A stretch of 11,961 nt of DNA from JBHIEE01 sp046760445 (GTDB taxonomy: Bacteria > Acidobacteriota > Aminicenantia > JdFR-78): the NCBI GenBank assembly GCA_046760445.1, contig JBHIEE010000089.1:1-11961 (forward strand). The letters run 5' to 3'. A model generated the notes under the pieces. That model saw only the letters and a program-made list of their open reading frames with translations. It was not told where the DNA came from and did no database searches. Made by a program: the position numbers and the translations under genes. How positions within the stretch are numbered: the stretch's first letter is position 1; every line of letters starts with the position of its first letter. This document shows, one piece after another, positions 7,714 to 11,961 of the stretch.

Positions 7714-7866
7714 TTATATCTCTACGCAACCTCCAACCCTTACTGTTCCACAAGGAGTTATGAACCCAACAATAATGTGCCAACATTCGCCATCTTTCCC
7801 AATTTCCAATTTCTCTACATCAGGATTAAATTCCTCTTTTTCCATTGTGTAAAGAATCTCAAACAT
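7714..7866 (-). CDS. Candidate RiPP precursor peptide, 50 residues with three C-terminal-half cysteines
   Basis: A small ORF, MFEILYTMEKEEFNPDVEKL up to residue 20, then EIGKDGECWHIIVGF and ITPCGTVRVGGCVEI. The N-terminal half is acidic and hydrophilic with amphipathic character, as expected of a leader recognised by a PqqD-like domain. The C-terminal half is rich in Gly, Val and Ile and holds Cys28, Cys39 and Cys47, giving a core of roughly 22-25 residues. There is no double-Gly leader motif at the leader-core border and no signal peptide. Coding status rests on an excellent ribosome site (GAGGAGGT, 7871-7878), a consensus sigma-54 promoter directly upstream, and position just before a radical SAM/SPASM gene. 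It does not match any named precursor family I recognise, so modification pattern and activity are unknown. ATG at 7845 (Met8) is a less likely alternative start. Confidence 0.85.
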   Translation of the reverse strand: MFEILYTMEKEEFNPDVEKLEIGKDGECWHIIVGFITPCGTVRVGGCVEI

Positions 7867-7870
7867 TTTA

Positions 7871-7878
7871 ACCTCCTC
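7871..7878 (-). promoter_or_regulatory. Strong ribosome binding site of the precursor gene
   Basis: GAGGAGGT lies four bases before the ATG at 7866, with GGAGG five bases away. It is the best Shine-Dalgarno match in the window and fixes the start of this short ORF at Met1 rather than the internal Met8. High translation fits a precursor peptide. Confidence 0.85.
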
Positions 7879-7905
7879 AATTAAATTTTTTCATTTAATT
7901 CTTGG

Positions 7906-7920
7906 GCAAATTTCGTGCCA
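7906..7920 (-). promoter_or_regulatory. Sigma-54 (-24/-12) promoter of the precursor gene
   Basis: TGGCACGAAATTTGC matches the RpoN consensus TGGCACG-N4-TTGC at every defined base. The invariant GG (7919-7918) and GC (7907-7906) are separated by exactly ten bases. Transcription would start near 7894, leaving a leader of about 28 bases containing the ribosome site. Promoters of this class need an ATP-driven activator; one is encoded just upstream, though damaged. Confidence 0.92.
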
Positions 7921-7938
7921 AATGGAGAGAGTGCAAAA

Positions 7939-7951
7939 CAAGTTGTTGATA
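7939..7951 (-). promoter_or_regulatory. IHF-like DNA-bending site between enhancer and promoter
   Basis: TATCAACAACTTG fits the IHF consensus WATCAA-N4-TTR at all nine defined positions. Its centre is about 50 bases upstream of the predicted start site, between the palindromes and the -24 element. That is where IHF bends DNA in many sigma-54 promoters. The match could be chance in AT-rich DNA, but the placement is right. Confidence 0.6.
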
Positions 7952-8003
7952 ATAAACATATAATGTCTTTTTAGAATTAGTTTGATATGTTTTAAACTGA
8001 AAG

Positions 8004-8027
8004 AAATTCTCCAAATATGGAGAATTT
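8004..8027. promoter_or_regulatory. Upstream activator palindrome 1
   Basis: AAATTCTCC, six bases AAATAT, then GGAGAATTT: a perfect 9-bp inverted repeat centred near -121 from the predicted start site. Its length and two-fold symmetry suit a dimeric activator. A near copy lies 76 bases further upstream. Binding by the adjacent sigma-54 regulator is inferred from position only. Confidence 0.75.
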
Positions 8028-8079
8028 TATTTGTAAGAAAGCCAAAAATTTATGTAAGCTTTTGATAATAAAAAAGATA

Positions 8080-8112
8080 TTATTCTCCAAATATAGAGAA
8101 TTTTTGGAGAAT
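8080..8112. promoter_or_regulatory. Upstream activator palindrome 2 plus extra half-site
   Basis: ATTCTCC-AAATAT-AGAGAATTT (8082-8103) equals palindrome 1 at 21 of 22 positions; the one change makes its right arm AGAGAAT. A further half-site GGAGAAT (8106-8112) follows with an 11-base period, about one helical turn, and runs into the stop codon of the regulator gene. Palindrome centre is near -197 from the predicted start site. Paired sites of this kind usually support cooperative activator assembly. Confidence 0.72.
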
Positions 8113-9121
8113 TATTTTAAGAACTTTTTTCTCTTTTCTCTTCTTCTATTATATCTTTTTAAGGCATTTAAAAAGCGTTTGTATTCTTTTTTGTCAATGT
8201 TAAGACGAGGTAGTGCTTCTTTGAACTTTCTATTTGGCGTTTCTTTAAGTGTTAAACATATAATTTCCCAAACTTGGTCTTTATTCAATTCATTTCGTTT
8301 AAATGGTTCATGCACTGTCTGCCAATAATCTGCTCCTTGTTTTAGCCTTTTGTATAATATTTCTGAAACGATGGGATTAGTTGAATCTTTTTCTTCTATA
8401 TCTTTTTCTAATTCAATATCTTCTTTTTTAATCTTATTCCCATCTGAAAGAGCATGAGCTCTCTCCACTATGTTCTCTAATTCTCTTATGTTTCCTGGAT
8501 AATCGTATTCTATAAGTTTGTTTAATGCTTGTTGGGTAATTCTTTTATTCTTTCTGCTTTTTTTGTTTTCTCTTTTCAATACTTCATCCACTAATAAAGG
8601 AATATCTTCTTTTCTTTCTCTTAATGGAGGAATGTAAAATGAAAGTACTTTAATTCGATAGTACAAATCTTCTCTAAATCTTTCTGCTTTTACTTCTTTT
8701 TTTAAATCTTTATTTGTTGCAAAGATAAAGCGGGCATCCATTTTTCTTGTTCTGGTTTCACCTAATCTTCTTATCTCTTTGTGTTCAATTACTCTGAGGA
8801 ATTTAGCCTGAAGATAAAGAGAAAGCTCTGAAATTTCATCAAAAAATATTGTCCCTCCATTTGCATGTTCTATTAATCCCGGTTTATCCTCCTTTGCATC
8901 AGTGAATGCACCTTTTCGATATCCAAATAACTCTGATTCAACTAAATTCTCAGGAAGATTCTCGGACTCGATTCATGAATCTTTCGAGCAACCACTTCTT
9001 TTCCTACTCCTGTCTCTCCCCAAATTAATACATTTTTGTCATTTTCTCTTGCTTTTTTAATAAATTTTAATTTTTCTTTAATAATTGAGCTTTGACCAAT
9101 AATTTTTGTTTCCCCTTTCAC
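8112..9121 (-). pseudogene. Sigma-54 enhancer-binding activator, disrupted by an internal deletion and frameshift
   Basis: The gene begins at GTG 9121 (AGGAG seven bases upstream) with a receiver-less AAA+ domain: IIGQSSIIKEKL, then Walker A GETGVGKE. After IHESSPR the frame runs out into a stop at 8942-8944, giving 59 residues. Homology resumes in another frame from about 8960 with NLPENLVESELFGY, GAFTDA (GAFTGA loop variant), Walker B GTIFFDEI, GETRTRKMDARFIFATN and the arginine-finger region FREDLYYRIKV, ending at 8112. Family members have about eleven residues of the form 'x3-PF-x-x-IN-CA' between S-P-R and L-P-E-N; these are missing, so this is a deletion, not a simple one-base slip. The C-terminal ~85 residues (FKEALPRLNIDKKEYKRFL) replace the usual Fis-type helix-turn-helix. 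The lost Walker A linkage should inactivate it. It sits just upstream of the palindromes and is the natural activator of the peptide promoter. Confidence 0.85.
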
Positions 9122-9217
9122 TTTATTTCTCCTTTAAACTCGGGTAATAAAATTTGTCATTAGTCATTTTCTTCTATTGCAACCATAATTTTTCCCTTCC
9201 ATATAATTTAGTCTTTT

Positions 9218-9250
9218 AAAACCTAAAAAACTTGAAAATTTTTTGGTTTT
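9218..9250. repeat. AT-rich imperfect hairpin
   Basis: AAAACC-T-AAAAAA and TTTTTT-GGTTTT pair over 12 bp with one bulged T, around an eight-base centre (CTTGAAAA). T-rich flanks on both strands make it resemble a bidirectional terminator, but no gene ends here. It may be a remnant, or chance in AT-rich DNA. Confidence 0.35.
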
Positions 9251-9443
9251 TTATCTTATTGATATCACATAGAATAGTTTGAGTTGAGGAGAGTTAATTT
9301 TTTTCGGATTAACAATCCATCTTCTTGGTTATTTGTCAAACCTTGTCTTGCTCTTCAGGTGTCGACAATCGTTTACATTTATTTCTTTTTCTGTAATTGA
9401 TTCTTAACTCAAAAGAACGATATGTTTGACTTTTTATTACCTC

Positions 9444-9449
9444 TATAAT
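9444..9449 (+). promoter_or_regulatory. Possible -10 box of the second methyltransferase gene
   Basis: TATAAT is 13 bases before the ATG at 9463. A start site about seven bases after it would leave a leader of only a few bases, in keeping with the absence of any Shine-Dalgarno sequence. The nearest -35-like TTGACT (9426-9431) is only 12 bases away, too close for a normal pair, so the call is tentative. Confidence 0.35.
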
Positions 9450-9462
9450 ATTTTATTTTTAA

Positions 9463-10281
9463 ATGGAAAAAACCCCTTGGCAGATTAAAATCTTTAATAA
9501 ATCTTTAAAGAAAAAGGAAAAGTTAAAATTAATTGAGCAATATCTACCAATTGAGGACAACTTCCTTATTTTAGATTTAGGTTGTGCTCAGGGAACATTA
9601 AGTTATTTTCTCAGAAAAAAAGGGGGAACCTGGATCAGTGGAGATTTAGATTTTGATAATTTGAAGACTGCTAAGGAAATTCTGAAAAAGAATTTAATTC
9701 AGATTGATCAGGAAAGAATTCCCTTTTTAGACAATTCTTTTGACTTGATAGTCACTCTTGATTATCTTGAACATTTAAAAGAAGATGATCAATGCTTGAG
9801 AGAAATTTATCGTGTTTTAAAGTTAGGAGGCAAGGTGCTAATTTCTACCCCTTTGACGGGGAAGTTTTATCTTCTTCACAAACTTCGCCGATTACTGGGA
9901 ATGAAACCCGAATTTTATGGTCATCAAAGGGAAGGTTATCGAGTTAAAGAATTGACAGAAAAATTGGAAACCAATAAGTTTGCTATTATTAATTTTAAAA
10001 CTTATTCAAAATTTTTCTCAGAATTAATCGAACTCATTATAAATTTTATTTATGTTAAATTTCTTTCAAGAAGAAAGAAAACAACCTTAAGAAATGGATT
10101 GATCAGTCCTTCTTCAGAACAAGAACTTAATGCCCATCAAAAATCGTTTAAATTTTACTCCCTGATTTATCCTATATTGTGGATAGCTACTCAACTGGAT
10201 AGACTTTTGTTTTTTAAAAAGGGGTATGCTAGTTTGATCTGGGCTAAGAAGGAAATGCGAAATGTAAAATGTAAAATGTAA
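9463..10281 (+). CDS. Class I SAM-dependent methyltransferase with hydrophobic C-terminal region
   Basis: A 272-residue protein of the Methyltransf_11 type. Motif I LILDLGCAQGTLSYF is near 35-49, the acidic end of strand 2 is in SGDLDFDNLK (59-68), motif IV is FDLIVTLDYLEHL (93-105), and YRVLKLGGKVLISTP is at 116-130. The His in the E-H-L segment is typical of UbiG/UbiE-like enzymes and small-molecule or sugar methyltransferases. After residue 185, two hydrophobic stretches (about 187-201 and 229-250) suggest membrane association, as in lipid or cell-surface glycan modification. The substrate is unknown. There is no ribosome site before the ATG. The last residues (EMRNVKCKM) are encoded by a heptamer repeat that has run into the gene's 3' end, so the original C-terminus may have been different. 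It is transcribed away from the peptide locus and seems independent. Confidence 0.85.
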   Translation: MEKTPWQIKIFNKSLKKKEKLKLIEQYLPIEDNFLILDLGCAQGTLSYFLRKKGGTWISGDLDFDNLKTAKEILKKNLIQIDQERIPFLDNSFDLIVTLDYLEHLKEDDQCLREIYRVLKLGGKVLISTPLTGKFYLLHKLRRLLGMKPEFYGHQREGYRVKELTEKLETNKFAIINFKTYSKFFSELIELIINFIYVKFLSRRKKTTLRNGLISPSSEQELNAHQKSFKFYSLIYPILWIATQLDRLLFFKKGYASLIWAKKEMRNVKCKM

Positions 10282-10293
10282 GATGTGAAATGT
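10252..10293. repeat. Heptamer tandem repeat (six units of GAAATGT/AAAATGT) across a stop codon
   Basis: Consecutive seven-base units read GAAATGC, GAAATGT, AAAATGT, AAAATGT, AAGATGT and GAAATGT, then degrade into GAAGTTA and AAAATTA. The array covers the last nine codons and stop of the methyltransferase gene. Because seven is not a multiple of three, unit gain or loss would shift the C-terminal frame. Confidence 0.8.
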
Positions 10294-10422
10294 GAAGTTA
10301 AAAATTATAATTCAAAATTCGGGAATTGGTACTAAAATAGTGTTGTGATGTTTCTGCTTTGCAGTAATGCGGTCAAAAGAACAAACTGTAGCACTGCAGC
10401 ACTAATATAGAAGGTGATTTTA

Positions 10423-10450
10423 CCAGCCTGTCTGACAAGCGGGCATTTTT
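10423..10450 (+). terminator. Imperfect palindrome followed by T-run, possible terminator or degenerate REP element
   Basis: CCAGCCTGTC and GACAAGCGGG (10423-10443) are inverted around a single T, matching at eight of ten positions; five T's follow at 10446-10450. An alternative RNA fold pairs GCCTGT with GCGGGC with two G-U pairs. It could end transcription of the methyltransferase gene 140 bases upstream, or be a worn copy of a dispersed GC-rich palindrome. Confidence 0.45.
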
Positions 10451-10473
10451 AACTTTTAATTTTTAACTTTTAA
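10446..10473. repeat. Two perfect copies of a 14-base unit before the transporter gene
   Basis: TTTTTAACTTTTAA occurs twice in direct tandem, followed by a worn unit (TTTTCTA). The 14-mer is itself two related heptamers (TTTTTAA, CTTTTAA). With the heptamer array near 10252-10310, which has AGTTAAAAATTA in inverted sense, the ~200-base spacer is bounded by related AT heptads in opposite orientation. Confidence 0.7.
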
Positions 10474-10483
10474 TTTTCTAAAA

Positions 10484-11929
10484 ATGGAGCCAAGAAAAAA
10501 ATTAGGTCTTTTCCTGGGACCTTTGGTTTTTTTCATAATCTATTTTTCCTCTATTTTAAAACACAATCCTCGGGCTCATACTTTATTAGCTGTGTTTTTT
10601 CTGACTGTTATTTGGTGGGTAACAGAAGCAATCCCTATTCCAGTTACTGCTTTAATTGTGCCAATTTTAATTACTGGCTTAGGGATAGCTTCGGCTAAAG
10701 AGGCTTTTGCCCCTTTTGCTAATCCAATCATTATTCTTTTTTTGGGAAGCTTTATTCTGGCTAAAGCAATGAGAGTTCATCAATTGGATGAGAGATTTGC
10801 CTATTCTATTCTTTCTATTAAATCGATTTCCAAGAGCCGATTCCAGATTTTGTTAGCATTTGGGATAGTAACAGCTTCTCTTTCAATGTGGCTTAGTAAT
10901 ACAGCCACCACAGCAATGATGTATCCTATTGGATTAGGCTTGCTCAGTTCTTATCGGTCCAAGTTAAACGAAAAAACATTTACTTCTATGGGGATAATTA
11001 TGATGTTAATGGCTGCTTATGCCTCTTCAGTGGGTGGAATAGGAACTCCAATTGGTAGTCCACCTAATTTAATTGCCATTGGTATGCTGGAGAAATTAGC
11101 TAATTATAAAATTACTTTCTTCCAGTGGATGGTAATTAACTTTACTATTCTCATTCCTATGTTTTTTGCCTTGTTTTTCCTTCTTAAATTTAGATTACCC
11201 AAAGGAAAAATTGAAGGGTTTTCTTTTAAGAGAATAGAATCAAAATTAACCCGACCCCAAAAAAATGTATTAATTGCCTTTTCCGTGACTGTTTTTTTGT
11301 GGGTCTTTCCGGGAATAGTGGCTTTAATTTCAGGCAAGGAGGCTACTCTTTATCTCTGGTTATCTAATCATATTCCAGAAGCAACTGCTGCTTTGATAGG
11401 AGCAAGTTTGCTATTTCTCTTGCCAGTAGAGTTCAGAAAAGGGAAGTTTACTCTGACTTTAAATCAGGCTTTAGACATAGATTGGGGCACGCTTCTTCTT
11501 TTTGGTGGAGGGTTGAGCTTAGGCTTCCAAATGTTTGAAACTGGTTTAGCTGAGATTATCGGTCACGGATTTATTTCTTCTTTTTCCTCAAGAAGCCTAT
11601 CGTTAATCACTCTCTTATCCATAATATTAGGAGTGTACTTAACTGAAGTTACTTCCAATACTGCTACTGCTAACATGATTATTCCTATCATCATTGCTGT
11701 ATCAAAGGCTGCTAATATAAATCCTATTCCACCAGTTCTGGGAAGTGCGATTGGAGCAAGTTTTGCCTTTATGTTGCCAGTAGCTACTCCTCCTAATGCG
11801 ATTATTTACGGCTCTGGTTTAGTCCCTCTGACCAAAATGATGAAATATGGATTCTGGTTGAATATTCTTGGAGTAATTATTATTTGGATAGGAATAATAA
11901 TTATTGCCCCTACGATTGGGATATACTGA
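10484..11929 (+). CDS. DASS/SLC13-family sodium-coupled anion symporter
   Basis: A 481-residue inner-membrane protein with about eleven hydrophobic segments. It shows the internal two-fold repeat of the divalent-anion:Na+ symporter family (VcINDY, SLC13). The first substrate/Na+-binding hairpin is WLSNTATTAMMYPIG (SNT at 138-140) followed by GGIGTPIGSPPN (184-195). The second is TSNTATANMIIP (SNT at 391-393) followed by LPVATPPNAI (431-440). Both SNT motifs are intact, so it should be active. Members import dicarboxylates, citrate, sulfate or phosphate; the exact substrate cannot be told. TEAIPIPVTALIVP near 47-60 is the usual N-terminal signature. The ATG has no Shine-Dalgarno sequence, only an A-rich run. 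The gene is separated from the methyltransferase gene by a repeat-rich spacer and probably has its own promoter. Confidence 0.93.
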   Translation: MEPRKKLGLFLGPLVFFIIYFSSILKHNPRAHTLLAVFFLTVIWWVTEAIPIPVTALIVPILITGLGIASAKEAFAPFANPIIILFLGSFILAKAMRVHQLDERFAYSILSIKSISKSRFQILLAFGIVTASLSMWLSNTATTAMMYPIGLGLLSSYRSKLNEKTFTSMGIIMMLMAAYASSVGGIGTPIGSPPNLIAIGMLEKLANYKITFFQWMVINFTILIPMFFALFFLLKFRLPKGKIEGFSFKRIESKLTRPQKNVLIAFSVTVFLWVFPGIVALISGKEATLYLWLSNHIPEATAALIGASLLFLLPVEFRKGKFTLTLNQALDIDWGTLLLFGGGLSLGFQMFETGLAEIIGHGFISSFSSRSLSLITLLSIILGVYLTEVTSNTATANMIIPIIIAVSKAANINPIPPVLGSAIGASFAFMLPVATPPNAIIYGSGLVPLTKMMKYGFWLNILGVIIIWIGIIIIAPTIGIY

Positions 11930-11961
11930 ATTCGCAAATCGCATACTACAACACTAAACAT

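Larger units (their letters stand above)
9122..9462. other. Gene-poor spacer between the regulator and the second methyltransferase
   Basis: About 340 AT-rich bases between divergent genes. It holds no ORF of note: on the minus strand only an 8-codon ORF (MVAIEEND, ATG at 9185) with a GGAAGGGA-like site and a 14-codon ORF overlapping the regulator's ribosome site. A minus-strand TTGACA near 9334-9339 has no good -10 partner at 16-18 bases. An AT-rich hairpin is at 9218-9250. The promoter of the regulator should lie here, but I cannot place it. Confidence 0.5.

Noticed and set aside
8017..8328. 103-codon plus-strand ORF over the palindromes and the end of the regulator gene
   Set aside because: It is the reverse-strand shadow of the regulator's C-terminal region, starts inside palindrome 1, and its lysine/phenylalanine-rich product resembles nothing.
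8930..9000. Programmed ribosomal frameshifting in the regulator gene
   Set aside because: There is no slippery heptamer at the junction and about eleven conserved residues are absent, which frameshifting cannot restore; deletion or assembly error explains it better.
9134..9185. Two tiny minus-strand ORFs (MVAIEEND and MTNDKFYYPSLKEK) before the regulator
   Set aside because: Too short to judge; the second overlaps the regulator's ribosome site and could be a leader ORF, but nothing beyond an ATG supports it.
9321..9350. TTGACA on the minus strand as a -35 box for the regulator gene
   Set aside because: At 16-18 bases downstream only ATTGTT/TTGTTA is found, a poor -10 match, and the distance to the GTG is over 200 bases.
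10381..10402. GTAGCACTGCAGCACTA as a possible recombination or operator site
   Set aside because: Only the CTGCAG centre is truly palindromic; no integrase or regulator gene is near to give it meaning.
11104..11337. Minus-strand ORF of 77 codons inside the transporter gene
   Set aside because: It is antisense to a conserved membrane protein and has no independent support.

Overview
The window is AT-rich and compactly organised, with the standard genetic code. Signal peptides on proteins that would act outside the cytoplasm, and a sigma-54 promoter, fit a Gram-negative-type bacterium. Gene content (a propeller protein with a GQGPGEF motif, a short receiver-less sigma-54 activator, SAM methyltransferases without close relatives I recognise) suggests an uncultivated lineage of the Aminicenantes/Acidobacteriota or candidate-phylum kind. 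That placement is a guess, because no marker gene is present. I see no tRNA, rRNA, CRISPR array or insertion sequence.

Layout. Left edge: the 3' part of a SAM methyltransferase on the plus strand (2-559), ending at a REP-like hairpin (605-622). From 9121 down to 645 on the minus strand lies one coherent block. In transcription order it holds: a sigma-54 enhancer-binding regulator broken by a small deletion/frameshift (8112-9121); an intergenic control region with two near-identical palindromes, an IHF-like site and a consensus -24/-12 promoter; a 50-codon gene for a three-cysteine peptide (7714-7866); a strong hairpin (7643-7669); a radical SAM/SPASM enzyme with an N-terminal PqqD-like domain (6218-7594); an exported transglutaminase-fold protein (4897-6273); an exported 6-bladed beta-propeller protein (3971-4900); an ABC ATPase and its ABC-2-type permease (2527-3974); and a full-length ABC exporter (645-2489). 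Most neighbours overlap or nearly touch. Right of 9122 are a gene-poor spacer, a second SAM methyltransferase (9463-10281), a repeat-rich spacer with heptamer arrays, and a DASS/SLC13-type anion transporter (10484-11929). These plus-strand genes lack Shine-Dalgarno sequences and look unrelated to the block.

Main interpretation: the minus-strand block is an apparently undescribed RiPP (ribosomally made, post-translationally modified peptide) locus. The short peptide would be the precursor. The radical SAM/SPASM protein would bind its leader and modify the core in the cytoplasm. The MsbA-like exporter and/or the ABC-2 transporter would move it out. The transglutaminase-fold protein, which carries a Cys-His-Asp triad and a signal peptide, could remove the leader or cross-link the product outside the cytoplasm, since neither ABC protein has a peptidase domain. 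Control would be by sigma-54 and the adjacent activator, but that activator appears broken in this sequence. The locus may therefore be silent here, driven by another activator in trans, or the break may be an assembly error. Product structure and activity cannot be read from the sequence.
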